The notes: a model not told the origin generated them from the sequence alone. 64,000 nucleotides of DNA from Amia ocellicauda (GCF_036373705.1 NC_089854.1:24937225-25001224), one strand, 5' to 3'. Shown: positions 1 through 12,699, counted from the first letter of the stretch. Numbers and translations: made by a program.

Positions 1-204
1 TCGAACCGCTCGTCTTCCAGTAAAGGGGTGGTTATAGTGAAGATAACAGTATCCTCGGTCAGTACTTCTAAAGGAAGAAAAACAGTTTGGTTTCCGAAAG
101 CAGCACTGGGACTGTCTGGCCTGGGTTTTGTCATGACTGTGCATTTTCATAGTCAAAACCCAAAGAAGGAAGAATCTTTTGCTTCGGTGCACAATTATAT
201 TTAA
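1..204 (+). other. Open frame running off the left edge, unrecognised
   Basis: Frame 1 is open from the first base to a TAA ending at 204, giving 67 codons that begin SNRSSSSKGVV and end SVHNYI. It could be the last coding piece of a gene to the left. I see no splice acceptor inside it and do not recognise a family. A run this long arises by chance at a rate of a few percent per frame, so this is only a candidate. Confidence 0.15.
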
Positions 205-3200
205 GTATAAAACATAAAACAAAAACAATTCCTTGATGATAATTATGATTATTTTTAACCTGTGCATCAGCATTTGCAGTAGTTTTTGCAGCATAATGGT
301 GTGGGTCTTCTGTTAACTTGGCTTCATCTAGGCAGACGAGGCTGCTGTCATTGCGGGTTGTGTCAGGAATGCCTGGACTCCCTTTATTCGTTTGTTTTCT
401 CCACGCTTACTTTGTGTCTTTGCCAGGAATCCAGCAGGTCAGCAGTTTATTGCTTGTGAAATTAACATACCCTACAGATAATAAGGATAGGAAAAAAGTT
501 TTGGAACTGTGCAGCAATCTGAAAGGAAATGCATTTAAAAAGTTCTAAAAAGTTAAGTTCAAGATCTTCGCCTTGATAGCCTAGAAGAAGCGTTACAGAA
601 ATTGGACGAGTCCTGGACAGGGAACAACCGGTGTGGAGAGACAGGGATCCCGGTCCTGCTGGCTGGAGCTCTCTCTCTCCGTGACCTCACCGGGCCTCTG
701 TGATCCTGACTACACAGCTGCTCTCTGTCCAGCCCCAGCATGGAAAAGTACTGCAAAACCTTATTAATGGATGCCGAATGCAGAGCCAAAGCGGCTTATA
801 GTGCAAAGTATATTTGTACATGTGTTGCACTATTTTAATATACAGTCCATTTTTTTTTAAGATACAAAATATGTCTTGACAAGTATTTGATTTTCTGTAA
901 TTTGAAGATATTTTTTTTGCACATTCTGCACTCAGCTCCTCACCACATCTTTGTATTGGGTTGCAGACTGAAAAACGTATTTATTTATTTATTTTTATAT
1001 AATTTGCTCAAGTTCTTACAATAACACCTGTTGCTATGGAGGTAATAGTTCAATTTCAAATGTAACCGCAAGAAAACCTCCATGTACTGTATGATTCCAG
1101 GTCAAAAGGCATTGAGAACTATTCGTCACCAATCTAAACCGGTTGCAGAGCTCCGGCCCAAGCAGTAGAAGATAAATGCAGTACACCTGCACTTTACACG
1201 CTGCACTGCATTAGCAGTAACAATGTCTGTTTGTGCTGCTGTGCACAATGGTCCTGTGATTCCTGGTACTGGCGTTGTTTCTCTGTGTGTTTTGAGCTGT
1301 GCCGTGTGGTTTGCTGTTGTTTTGGTACGTCTCAGGTCGGCCGTGCTGGCGCGGGGTGGTTCAGGTGTGTGAGCGTCTTCCCCTCGAGCTGCACCGAAGC
1401 AGCAAACCGGAAACACTCCCCAGCACTCTGGTTTCCTGGTGCTCACTCTCTGTCTTTACAGAAAACAAACAGGCCCCTGTTTTTTTGGTGTGGTTTATTT
1501 TGCCCTTTTTTTTGTGTTGCCATGGCAAAAGAACATTTCTGGGCGTGTTTCACTGAAGAACACTTCAAAGAGCCACGGACTGCTGGGAAGTCTAGATCTC
1601 CTGCCCCCCCCTTCACCGGTGCACTTATTCACATGTAAACTTACTCAACACAGGTGTGCACATTCTGACAGTGCATACTTGCACAAACATGCGTGTTTAT
1701 ATATGCATGTATACACACGTGCACAGCTTCTTATGTATACAAAAGATAAGCTACCTAGCTTCTGTCATATGATCAAGCACATATCCAGGGATACAGACAA
1801 CATTCGCAGACACAAATCGCAGGCAAAGAAGAAGGGCATTAGTGAACCGGGTCCCCCCTGTTCTGCTGTGAGGAATGCGCCTGGGTATTATTCATACATT
1901 ATTAGCACAGAACTTTGGAGGGATTTCTATATAAAAAGCAATTATAGGTACACTCATTACATAAATAAATTGAAAAGTGTTGTTAAGGTGTAGCCATTCC
2001 TATCAAATAAAGGGTGAAGTGAAGAGTATATTAAGCAGTTGCATATGAAAACTATGATTTTCTCTGTCCTCAATAATTTATTGGACTGCGAGACACTGTG
2101 TGTAGCATAGTGTTGTTAAAAAATAGAAAGAACATCTGACGTGCAGACGATTGGTTCAGCAGACTCAGAAGCAAACAAAATGACGGGGGGAGGGGGAGGG
2201 CATCCTCAAAGATGGGTTCCACATGAATCAGGGATCAGCCAAAGCTCCAGTTCCAGGAACTTCAGGAGGCTTTCCAAGAGGCTGAGGTGTTCATCAACAC
2301 TGAGGAAGAGGTCATCCACAGTTGGCCACAGTGCAGAGTGACTGGAATGCAAACCTTCTGGAGATGCCAAACCCACAGGGGAGTTTACACTGCGCAGTCA
2401 TGAGTCAACACGACCAGTCAGGCTCAGGCTGCAGGGGAGTGGGTTGCTTGTGTTTTTTATTTTTTATTTTTTTATTTTAACAGCCACAGCATCAACGGAG
2501 ATGGGAGGGCTGCTCTGTTGATCGCTCCAGATTTATTCTGCCTGAACACTACTTAGCCTGGGTTTCCAAGTGCAGTTAATCATTTCTCATTTTCAGTGCA
2601 ACGTCTGTTGTGTTTTCCTTGCTTTTTAAATGTTATAGTAATCTGCAGCAACTCTTGCAGCAACAAGAATATGTTGAACACTGCAACTTGTCATTTTTGC
2701 ATACCTAGCTCCCACTGAAAATTGTATTTGTTGTCAATTGTTTATTGTCCAAAGCTATTCCTGGTCCTTAAGCAAATTATTTGATTTCTGGTGAAACACA
2801 AAAATACACAACTTAATTCATTTCCCTGTGTCTATTTCCAAAAAAAATCCGGACTGGCCATTTTGCTTTCGACTGTAAGTAATCTAAGTTATTTTAAAAT
2901 GGCTCCTTCTTTGGTATGAGCAACATATTTTAATATACACAGTTTGAGCTAATTTGTATTTGTTCATTTTCCATAGGGCATAGTGTTTTTTTACTTCAGC
3001 AAATTGTAGAGAAAAGCATAATGGTTTGTCTAGAGGCTTCAGATAGCTCACACAGCACAGCTACAGACTAGTCTGTTAAAGTGCTGTTAACTTTAAAGTA
3101 GTTTGGTCTTGGGCTCTGAGTGAATAACAATTTTTAGTTTTTAAACCACATTTACTGATTCAAAGGAGAGAGGTAGAAACTGTCTTTGTATTGTATGTTA

Positions 3201-6200
3201 GCAGATATAGGTTTTGTATGCTCAAAGTGGTTACCAAGCTTCCCTGAATACATAGCCCTTTGTGTTCTTAACACATGCCAGGCAAGCAGCTGGAGGCGAG
3301 TCAATTAAAACAGTTTTCCTGGAAATAAACCCTGCATGGTCCAGGAGGCATTGCGAGAATGGAAACCATGTGTAACAATGAAATCTCAGAGCCTGCACTG
3401 ACACACACACACAGCCTCACATGGGCCAACCACACTTGATCATACATGAGGAGCAAACTGAGAAATCGACATTCCTTTTAAGAGGCAAAATATCTAAGTG
3501 AAGAAGTAGAAATATAAATGCTATATATGTGTGGTGAGCTGGATGCAGTGACGTCACTCCCCTGGCTTCTCAGAAGCGTACAAATCCGCTGTTCTTTCAG
3601 GCCAATGTTTTGCTGTGGAAGAGTTGGGGTTCATTTTGGCTTTGAGCTTGTAGGGGTGGCATCAATTCAGATATTGGGGCATGACCATATCCACATCAGT
3701 AGAGTAAATCAATCAGATAAATGTAAAGTTTTGTAGACACAATCACTTTAGTATACTTTCCCCTGAGGAAAATTGCTGTGGCTTCAATTTTTCTGGGGAC
3801 TGATGTATTCAGGTCTTACCAACTTCCCGGGAACACAAAAAATAAAAAATGAAAAGGGCTAGCTGTGGAGAGTAAAAAAATACATTAAAAAACTAAAACT
3901 AAAAAAGAGCTCAGGATGAAAGTCTTTGCTTTTTGGGAACTCTGCCAACACGGGCTTGTGACCTTGCTGAGCCGATAACCCTTACACTACACTTTCTAAT
4001 GCACCATTAGGGGGAGGCAGAGGTATTTATGAAATCGATTCATTTCATAGAGAAAGAAAGACAGGCAGCTGGTGCTGATGGTTGAGGCTGACAGCTGGGG
4101 GGGGAGGGAGGGATGAGATGAAAGCCGTGAAGCACCATTCCTCAATGATAAGGGCTTCCCGACATCACTGAGCAAAGGTGTTGGTAATAACAGCATTGGG
4201 AGGCACTGACCTATTATGTGTGTCTATAGCTCTAGCAGCCCCACTGTCAGGGCCCCAGGCAGCAGTTTGCTAAAGGTTACAGCTGTGCAAGAGAGCCTGC
4301 TTTCCTTACTATCGCACACACTCAGTGCAGGATGTATAAAAAGCTCACTGCATTCTTTTCCTGTTAGGTGTACCACAATACAAGGCTGACATCTGAGAAG
4401 CCTGGCTGGCTTCCTAGTAGACGGGAGCTCACAAAGCTATAGCCTCCTTCGAGCAGACAGCGGCTCGTCTCCCATGCAGGCTGCGCGCGGCCATCCATGG
4501 GTCACACTGTGAGAAGAAGAGGAAGGGTTCTGCAGGTGTTCACTCCACTGGTATCTTGGAAACGAGAGCATTTTCCTGGCTACAGACATTCTCCAGCCCC
4601 CCAGTCTGATGTTCCTGGTGCCTGCATTGCTGAAGTGACTTCACTTCTCTAGTGCAGATCCAACTTTTTACATTCCTATTGATTTGTCGTGACCAGGATC
4701 CCATTTAAGCCTGCGGTTTGTAACCCATCTAGCGCCATTAAAGCCCTTTACTAGCACCATTAATCATCATCATCATAATCCGGATCATAATCTGCCTTTT
4801 TTCTCTCTCTTTTTTTGTTTGCTGTTGTTGTGGTGATGCGCTTTTCTTGTGTAAAACCAGAGTCTCAATCCACCCTTTTCAGTGGAAAACAAGATCTTGC
4901 ACAAATGTGTCAATAGACTGATCGATGGCATTGCGAAAAAAACAAATGATGATTAACAAATGGGTTGTGATATTCGCTAGCATCACCACTATTTGATAAA
5001 CCTTTTGCGGTTACAGCATGGTTCTGCTTTCACCCCCTTCTGTTTATATAAATGAGGAATCAGTTCTGCATTAGACTAAGAAAGCTCTTGGTGAACATAC
5101 AACATGATAGTGTTTTCTTGCTGTTTGGCTAATGAGATACATGTGGGTTGTGTCCTAATGTGTGCTTCACTTGAGGTGCCTGTGACTTTTAAAATTACCT
5201 TGCTGGTAACACTGTGCATATTTCCCAGTGTGAAGGCAGTGTTTGATCAAAGGGGTGTGGTGATTACCTGAAATATGAAATCTGCTGCCTTTGTTGTTGT
5301 TTTTTTTTGTTTTGTGTTTTCTTTTTAGGGGAGTGGCTTCTGCCAATCAGGTTTCCCAATGCCCAGAAATAATTCCTTCATGACTCAGTATCCCCGTCAC
5401 CCTGTTATGATCTGAAATGTGAAGTTACGCACCACTGTTGACTAAAACTGGAGAATGTTTTTTGAAGTATTTGCACGCCATAAAAGTCTGTGGAAAAGGT
5501 TTTGCTTGTGTTTCAGACCCAGAATGAGGTCTGTGTGGAGTGTTTTCCTGACTTGTGTAAAATTACCCCTTCCCCCACCCGCCACCCCCCTCTCCCAAGC
5601 TCCCTTCTGCCGTACTTGCCAAGTTTCCTGGTATGTGACTTATACGATCCACAATGGAGTGCTCTAATAACCATTTATTCTCTCGTTTTTCATTGCTTGC
5701 TACCTTTGTCTGGCCCCGGGGTATGTCATATGTTTAATTTCTCTTCTTTTCTTTTGGTTAAGGGCTGGGCTGCTCTCCATGTCTCTCAATTCCAGATCAT
5801 TCCAGTCAATTCCAGTTCTTTATACCCCTTAGAACGATTTGATCCCAACCATGATTCTTCACACGTGTGCAGAAGGAGGCTGGAAATATAAGTTGGGATG
5901 GCAGGCTGGTTTGCTGTTAGGATTCAGTAATAAAACACAGCGATTCGTGCTATTGCTATATTTCTCCGCATGAGTCTTCTCCAAGGTTACTTTAGAAGTG
6001 GTTTTCCGTTTCTTGGAAAGGATGCTTCATTTGAGGTGCTTGTTGGGACAGGCTAAAGAGTTGCTGTTAAAAATCGCTGGTAGTTTTTTTTCCAATGTTT
6101 CACTAGGAGAACATTTATCACTTAAGAATTGACTGAATCACACTGAATCACACAAAGACCCCAAAAGTGTTCCTTCATAGTACTGTCATCTGGCCCAGGG

Positions 6201-8500
6201 AGAAGCTTTGTGCATACAGTAATGAAAATGATGACTGCCTGCATTTGATTTTTCAGCTGGATATTTTTATTATGGACAAATGACTGTTTGATCAATATTC
6301 GTGGCAGAACAGAGAGAAGTGTAATTCACAATACAGATGTACCTTTCCCCCATCCCACAAAATGTGCCAGATTGTTTTAATGCTATTTTCTGTAACTTGC
6401 CAATTAGATGGAGCTTGCACGACTGCAGTGAACGTCCGTAAGCATGGCTTTTATGGATCTGCTGGCTCCCCCTCTCTATCCTAGACTCACTGTTAACAGT
6501 CTCCCACTGGTCCCCTCCATCATTTCAGCACTTCTGAAGCCTGCAAGGGGCAGTTTCATCCTTTGCTTTCCAGAGACAGTGAAGGGAGAACGATGCTAGC
6601 AGCACACACAAGAACTAGATAAGCTCGCCTCAACAAACTTGTAACTGGTTGTTTTAAACCAACTCTTGTGGAGGAGTCTGAGGGTTTCCGTTTTTAAATG
6701 TATCACAGTCCATCTGATCTGGATGTCGAGGGGAACGTGTTATGTCTTTTTGTGTCTTGTCAGGGCCAGGTGTGGGCAGCGCTGCGCCACATTTCAGCAT
6801 CACGTCTCACTTGGGTTCAAAGACTTACAATTTTTTTTCTCTAGACGGTAAACACAGAACTGATAAGCATTATTCTTCTTGGCATTCATACATTTAAAAC
6901 CTTAATCTATTTAAATAATGTATGAGGGTCTATTTCCTTCCCTTTTTCACAGGTATTTTTTCCCACCCCAGTACATGACATACACTATTTATTGACAGGA
7001 AACATATAAAAGTCCACTGAGATAACATTTAAAATTTTATATTGATCATTCTTACCACTTCTGTGCTACAGGCGAGAACAACTGTTTTCCCTCGTCTTGT
7101 ATTGCTGTGAGTAGTTCATAGTATGCTGTTGTTTTAGGGTCTTAAAAACTCAGGTTTCACAAATGTCAAACCTGTACGGACATGATCATATAACAAAACA
7201 TTTCAACTGCTGAAGGGCAGGAGGGCTAGTGTGTCAGTGTCTGCAACCTCTTAAAAACTGATGAATGGCAATGAAACAGATATGTATGTATCCCTCTTGA
7301 TTCATAGTATAGTCATGTTAGGTCTCTTTTTTTAATTACATGATTACCATTAACAGCATTTTTTATTTACTCATTTACTCATTACATCATTTTCTATTAT
7401 TATTACCATTACTAGTAGTGGTAAGAATAGTACTATTATCATTAGGAAAAAAATAATAATAATAATAAAAGCCAAAACCCATCAATGGAGGTCAAAAGTT
7501 TATACAAAGTGTAATCTCAAAACTAAGTCATGTGTTACACATTTATTTCAAGAAATTATATGCAGTGTGAACAAGTGTTTGTGTGGTTAACACTCACCAT
7601 AATTTTTGTGTTTTACTGTCTGTCGATTCTGACGCATTGAAGTATTGAAATGAAATGACTACTTGAACAATAACTTGAGTCACTAGGCTTTTCTCTGTAA
7701 CAAAACCCATAAAAAAGAAAAGAAAATGTGAAGGGAAATATATGTAGGCCCCTAGAATGAACAAGCACGGGAAATGCACTCCAGAGCCCGTATTAATTCA
7801 TCACTTCATACCTCTTTCTGTTTCATGGGAAGCCTGCTTTGAAGTGTTGTCCCCCAGCGTTAATTCATAGAAAGCATAAATAACAAAGCCCTGGTCCCTG
7901 AGAGGAGGGCTTTACAGTAAACTGTGATGAAAGACGCACCTCTGAATCATAAGCGCACCTTCACGGCTTTCTCAAGAGGGGAGGGGACAGCAGTTTCGAC
8001 TGAACACACGCCAGATTTGTCAGGTTCTTAAAAAGTATTTGAAGGGTGATTTAATAAGTGAAACACTGGTGGTACAGATACTCAGAAATGGGGGAGATAT
8101 AAACTTTAACCAGCCTGTGAATGATAAATTACAAACGTGTATGTGCATCTTCTTTGTGTATAAATGCGCAAATACAAATTGGCTTTAATTAAACCACATC
8201 TAGGTACAAGAAATTAGTGATTCGCAAGTTGGGCAAGATCTAGGCTTTAGTACCAGTGTATTATTATTATTATTATTTAAGTGCATGAAGATAACTTTAA
8301 TGTTTCTATGACTGATGTACAGCGAGTGAACATATGCCACACTTGGGAACTCCTTGTGATGTAGAAGCATGTTCATTATAGTTTTAAGCAATATTACAAT
8401 CAAGGAAATTGCTTCAAAAACTCTGAACTCTGCCTTCAGTGACTGTATTAAAGGAAAGTAACAAAAACACACACAAAAAAAAAGTTTTTTTTTTTTTTAA
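205..8500. other. Intergenic stretch, no gene recognised
   Basis: I see no exon chain, RNA gene or intact mobile element here. The open frames are short, carry no recognisable domain and lack convincing splice sites. The interval has homopolymer runs, a CA run near 3402, an AAT run near 7455 and an ATT run near 8262. In the vertebrate block this space separates SOCS3 from its next neighbour and could hold SOCS3 regulatory DNA, which cannot be judged without alignment. Confidence 0.5.
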
Positions 8501-8510
8501 AATAGTGCTC

Positions 8511-10294
8511 TTTATTATAAATTATTGAAATGTTTTATAAATATAAATATGTGCAAAGTTTCTTTTTTTGTTTTTGTTATTGTTTTTTGTTTGTTTCAGA
8601 TCTTCAAGCTTGTATCACCAGTCATCAGGCTGGACATTAAGGTGGAATCTTTATAAAAGACACACGCACAACAAAAAAAAAAAGTTTTTGCTAGTTTTCA
8701 CACATGTAAACATTTTCTTGTCGTCTTTAGAAAAATACAACGTGTGGAATTGTGCCCTTTCTGCAGCGATGGACAATTCACAGAGAAGGGAGGGCCGATT
8801 CCCTTTAATACATTCATCAACAAGCAGATCTCCTGCCGGGCTTGGAGAGCAAATGCCACCACATTCATTAGGGTACATTTAATAGGTTTATATATTAAAA
8901 AAAAAAAAAAAGACTTTGAAACAACACTGATTCAAATAAAAAGTCTGTACTCCTGTGTACTACTGACAAAGGAGGAATTTATTAATCTCATACAGAGTCT
9001 AAAGACTCTCCTTCTGTTCATCTTCCATTCAGAATGGAATTGCATATCAGATGGGAACTCTCTCTCCTGTCTAACTTCTGACCCATAAAAGGGCTTTTTA
9101 CTGATTGGTTCTTTCAATAACAGGAAAGCACATCTGCCTGCAAAGTTGTATGGTGTGTATATTTGTATGCAATACACACACATTATATATTCACACGAGA
9201 CCACAATCCAAGCTTCTTGATTACTTCAGGTCAAGGTCAATCTTAACACAGTCCATGACAGGGAGTGTAACCCAAATTACTTTTAGGAGAGAGCAGCTTT
9301 GTGGTAATGGATTGCAGTCCTGCACAAAGAATATTACAATGTCATTTCATTCATGTGATTTATCTCCTTAATGGGGGACTCTGTGCTCCTAAATTCTGCC
9401 TTTCCCTTTAAGACATACATATTTACTTTGGTCATGCTCAAGAATTTCCGCTGAACAATGGATCTGAAATCCTGCGTGTTGGCAGTTTCCTCACACTGAA
9501 GAGGATCAAGGTTAATGTATCCCAAGAAGCTATTCCACTACCTAATACTTCTAGCCTGTGTAAGCTGAGGGACAGGACTAGTCTGAGAGTGAGTGGAAGC
9601 CCGAAATGATTCACAAGTGGCTCACAGGGAAGGGGGTCAGTACCCTGATGGTTACAGCCCCTCAACCCATTTATTAGGCAACTAAGCTTGGCAGGCACTA
9701 ATGGAAATGTCTGCGTCATAGATCCTTCTGGCTCTGGCTCTCATAGACATTAAGCTGAATGGCAGAACACAGTTTTCCAACTGAAATATATCAATGCTTT
9801 TCCACTTTTGTTTGGTGCTAGGCAATAGCAGCATACTGGTTCTTTTAATTAGTAAAGAGTTCATATGTTGTGCTGTTTTAGCAGAGGTTGGTATTCATAA
9901 AGCACAACATGGCCTACAACCATCTACCACTGGTTATACCACACCAGCTCTGTGCCACCCTTGATCCACTAAAAAAATTGCTATTTCTAATGTGCTTCTT
10001 TCTCACACGTCGCATATGAATTGAGAGCACAATAAGGAGCCACTACCTGCTATTGAAAGAACCAGAGAACTATACCATCTCAAATTGTACAATGAGACGA
10101 GCTCAGAGGCAACGCCGGCTACACAGACGTTCCAGTCATCTTGCATTATTTCATTGTTAATTTAAGACCATCTTTACTGGCGACAAATTCCTCCTGGAAT
10201 AGGTTGTCCCGTTTGGTTACAGTACAGAGATCCCACAAATACAAGAGTTCCACCTTAAACAAGTCACTGAGGCAATTCATCGAGACAGGGTTCT
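8511..10294 (-). other. socs3: Probable SOCS3 3' untranslated region
   Basis: This AT-rich sequence follows the SOCS3 stop codon in the direction of transcription. Minus-strand AATAAA hexamers lie at 8978-8983 and 8511-8516 and could end the transcript, giving a 3' UTR of about 1.3 to 1.8 kb. SOCS3 messages are known to be unstable and usually have AU-rich 3' UTRs; this stretch has several minus-strand ATTTA pentamers. The true end is not determined. Confidence 0.35.
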
Positions 10295-10921
10295 TTAAAT
10301 GGGAGCATCATACTCCTGCATGAACTCCTTAAGCGGATGGGGCAATTGGTCCCTTTTGTTGAACACCTCAACATGTCCATTGACAGTCTTCCGGCAGAGG
10401 TGCTGCAAAGTGGACATGCTGGAAGACAGAGGTCGGAGCAGTTCGAGGGGGATCTTCTCCCCGCCGGAGTAAATGAAATAGGTGCTTCTCCCGTTGCCCG
10501 CCGCCGACGACCCTTTGGAAGGCATATAGTGATGGATGAGTTTTAGCACACAGTCAAACCTGGGTACGGACTGCACACTTTTGGGGTCAGTTTGAAGAAA
10601 AAAGGAGCAGCTGTCACACTGAATCCGCAAGTTCTTTGTCCCGGAGGCGGTTTTGACACTGAGGGTAAAGAAGTGCCGGTTATCCGAACTGTCCCGTATC
10701 AAGAACGTGCCAGCGGGCTCGGAGCTCAGCAGGCTGTTGGCCTCCTTGCCGCTCACAGAGCTCCAGTAGAAGCCGCTTTCCTGTAGCTTCCGTATGGCAG
10801 TCAGGATCAGCTGGTACTGCACCTTGGAGCTGAAGGTCTTGTAGCGGTGAGGTGGCAGCCGCATGTTTGCGTCAAAGGGGCTGCTGCTCATCGCGGAGTC
10901 AAACTTGCTGTGGGTTACCAT
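10295..10921 (-). CDS. socs3: Suppressor of cytokine signalling 3
   Basis: Complete 208-residue SOCS3 in one coding exon, as is usual for the gene. The start is the ATG at 10921 because the protein then begins MVTHSKF, as in other vertebrates; an in-frame GTG four codons upstream is not needed. Residues about 20-35 are the kinase inhibitory and extended SH2 segment (RYKTFSSKVQYQL), which blocks JAK. The SH2 domain follows, with FYWSSVSGKEAN and the phosphotyrosine-binding arginine in GTFLIRDSS. A short linker (SKGSSAAGNGRS) stands where mammals have a longer PEST insert, which accounts for 208 rather than 225 residues. The C-terminal SOCS box contains STLQHLCRKTVNGHVEV and would recruit elongin B/C and cullin 5. 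The protein acts in the cytoplasm as feedback inhibitor of gp130, leptin and other JAK-STAT receptors. No disabling change is seen. Whether it is the a or b teleost copy cannot be told here. Confidence 0.97.
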   Translation of the reverse strand: MVTHSKFDSAMSSSPFDANMRLPPHRYKTFSSKVQYQLILTAIRKLQESGFYWSSVSGKEANSLLSSEPAGTFLIRDSSDNRHFFTLSVKTASGTKNLRIQCDSCSFFLQTDPKSVQSVPRFDCVLKLIHHYMPSKGSSAAGNGRSTYFIYSGGEKIPLELLRPLSSSMSTLQHLCRKTVNGHVEVFNKRDQLPHPLKEFMQEYDAPI

Positions 10922-11084
10922 GGCGCTCCACACGCGCCCTGAACTGCCTGGTCCTAACGACGCAGTGTCCAGAACAGGGACTCCCAGAATACCCTGGTTG
11001 GTTTTCGAGGCTCAGTGTAAATCCCAGGGCTCGGCTTTCCCTAGAACATCGGGACCAGTTAATCCGTTTCTTGTCAGCCACAAA
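10922..11084 (-). other. socs3: SOCS3 exon 2, 5' untranslated part
   Basis: On the minus strand a polypyrimidine tract followed by CCCTAACAG gives a strong acceptor with its AG at 11086-11085, so exon 2 begins at 11084. Between there and the start codon lies untranslated leader. A single noncoding first exon followed by one coding exon is the known SOCS3 layout. Confidence 0.7.
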
Positions 11085-12259
11085 CTGTTAGGGAAAAGCA
11101 GAATAAGCATTAGGCTACACATTTTAGCATATCATTTGACTGTGGTAGCAACAGGCATTTACATCCTAAATATAACGGGAGAGCTGATGCAGCAACCTGA
11201 AAGGTGTGTCAGGACTGCAGGAAGTTTCAGACGCTTTAAATTACATTTTTAAAAATATACACATACATACATTTTCTTGTTGTACAAGATCATTTCAATT
11301 TGAGTTCAGGCTCAGATCTGGTGGTTTTAAAAGCATACATTTCCAGACCATGGCTGTGGTGCAATTTTCATATTAAAAACACAGTGAAAGAGATATAAAT
11401 CAAAAGGTTCTCTCTGGTTTAAACAAATTCTGCGTGGACCCTTACCACAAAGGCGTTTGATAGCATTATAAAATCTCCCGAGGTTTCCGAAGTAGACTGC
11501 CATGAACGTCTGTCTCATTTCTCACGAACTACAAATCATTGACTAATCATTGGTTTGTCTGTAAAGAGATTAGGTCCCCTATTAAGTCTTACAATTTTTT
11601 TTTTTTTTAATGGGACGTTCTTAACAAGATTTTAAATGCAACTACATTATACATTTTTAAATAATGGGAACTTATATTTCAAATGCTTTATATTGATGGA
11701 GGTTATACAGTGGAGATCCTGACTGTCATTAAATCAATACCATGTGTGTAAAGTAATGGAATTGGAAGAAAGCGTCTCTTTCCAATGCTACTCAAGCCCA
11801 TGATCCAAGGCAACATTGTCGTCTGCTGAAGGGGCCCCCCAGGGGCCCCTTCAGCAAACAACAATGTTGCCTTGGATCGGCAGCAACCCGTGGGGTGCTT
11901 GTAATTTGATCTCTATTATCCAACAAAGTTTTGAACCCCACGATCGAGCATGACCATCCAAGCACAAACCTTTGCATCTCTATGCGTTTGTGAATAGTAC
12001 GGCACCAGAAACCCTATGCTCTTTCAACAACCCCTTCAACCATTTCAAATTGTGTGCAATGCTAACGCTGGTCTCCGTGAACTATATACCCTAGTTCACC
12101 CATTCGGTCTTTGTGACGTCGCGGTAACGCGAGTACTGGATACAATATAGCCCACCCGGGTAAACAGATAGATCCAAGGTTATCAAGGGTTACCACAAGC
12201 AATCGTTCCGGAAAAAAAAAACAAAAAAAAAACGAGTTTGCATCCCAAAAGATAATTAC
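11085..12259 (-). other. socs3: SOCS3 intron 1
   Basis: The intron runs from the donor CCAG/GTAATTATC (GT at 12259-12258) to the acceptor CTAACAG at 11085. It is about 1.2 kb. Its one notable content is the long hairpin at 11802-11878. Confidence 0.6.
11802..11878 (-). ncRNA. 37-bp near-perfect hairpin in the SOCS3 intron
   Basis: Positions 11802-11838 and 11842-11878 are inverted copies with a 3-nt loop. They start GATCCAAGGCAACATTG and end in GGGGCCCC next to the loop. Only two of 37 pairs are not Watson-Crick (11820/11860 and 11823/11857). Both are C-A when read as plus-strand RNA but G-U when read as minus-strand RNA, the direction in which SOCS3 is transcribed. The minus-strand intron RNA would thus form an unbroken stem. 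It could be a microRNA-like precursor, a regulatory structure, or the remains of a fold-back element. I see no target-site duplication. Confidence 0.4.
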
Positions 12260-12470
12260 CTGGCTGGTGTCGCCTTGAAAAAATAAACTTTGGTTTAATC
12301 CAAATGCCTTTTCTTCTCCTGAGCCCAACTTGGATACGTCGCTCAGTGGAGAGTCTCCCTGATCACAGTGCATATGTTACAGATCTTCTTGAAGCACAGA
12401 AGACCTTGCTGTAGGGGACTTGAAGCCAGCTCGGGTCGGGCTTGTTTGCTGGTGCCGACAGTGTCGGTGC
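12260..12470 (-). other. socs3: Probable SOCS3 noncoding exon 1
   Basis: The 3' edge is set by a good minus-strand donor, CCAG/GTAATT, at 12260. The 5' edge is estimated from the promoter elements at 12531-12580 and may be off by tens of bases. No long open frame in the sense direction links to the coding exon. Confidence 0.45.
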
Positions 12471-12530
12471 AGCAGCGGCGGCCGTGTTAATGCCACAGTG
12501 CTCCAGCTAGTAGAGCTCATATGTTGCTCA

Positions 12531-12543
12531 ACGCCCCGCCCCC
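12531..12543 (-). promoter_or_regulatory. socs3: GC box of the SOCS3 promoter
   Basis: The plus strand reads CGCCCCGCCCCCT, an Sp1-type GC box. It lies just downstream, in SOCS3 direction, of two STAT-like sites. A GC box close to the STAT sites is a known feature of mammalian SOCS3 promoters. Confidence 0.5.
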
Positions 12544-12553
12544 TATACCGCCC

Positions 12554-12580
12554 TTCCAGTAACAGAGCAGCTTCTGGTAA
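12554..12580 (-). promoter_or_regulatory. socs3: Paired STAT-like elements of the SOCS3 promoter
   Basis: On the minus strand the sites are TTACCAGAA (12580-12572) and TTACTGGAA (12562-12554), 18 bp apart. Both resemble the TTACnnGAA-type STAT element that makes SOCS3 inducible by STAT3 and STAT5 in mammals. Their place 100 bp or so upstream of the estimated start, next to a GC box, supports a feedback role: JAK-STAT signalling induces its own inhibitor. Confidence 0.55.
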
Positions 12581-12619
12581 AGACAGAGAAATCGGCTCTT
12601 ATTATAAACACACAGCAGT

Positions 12620-12641
12620 CACACACACACACACACACACA
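12620..12641. repeat. CA microsatellite
   Basis: A short run of CA dinucleotides just upstream of the SOCS3 STAT-like sites. Confidence 0.85.
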
Positions 12642-12699
12642 CCCTGGCAGGCGGCCAATACATAATCAGGATTTTTTTTTTTTTTTTTTACCGGCCTGT

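Noticed and set aside
559..789. Frames on both strands, including a plus-strand SLEEALQKLDESW
   Set aside because: The helical-looking piece is bounded by stops, lacks a convincing acceptor and matches nothing I recognise.
1126..1993. Cluster of frames of up to 184 codons
   Set aside because: Low-complexity composition, no recognisable motif and no plausible exon structure.
10337..11252. Several plus-strand open frames across the SOCS3 locus
   Set aside because: They are shadows of the SOCS3 coding exon and its leader on the other strand.
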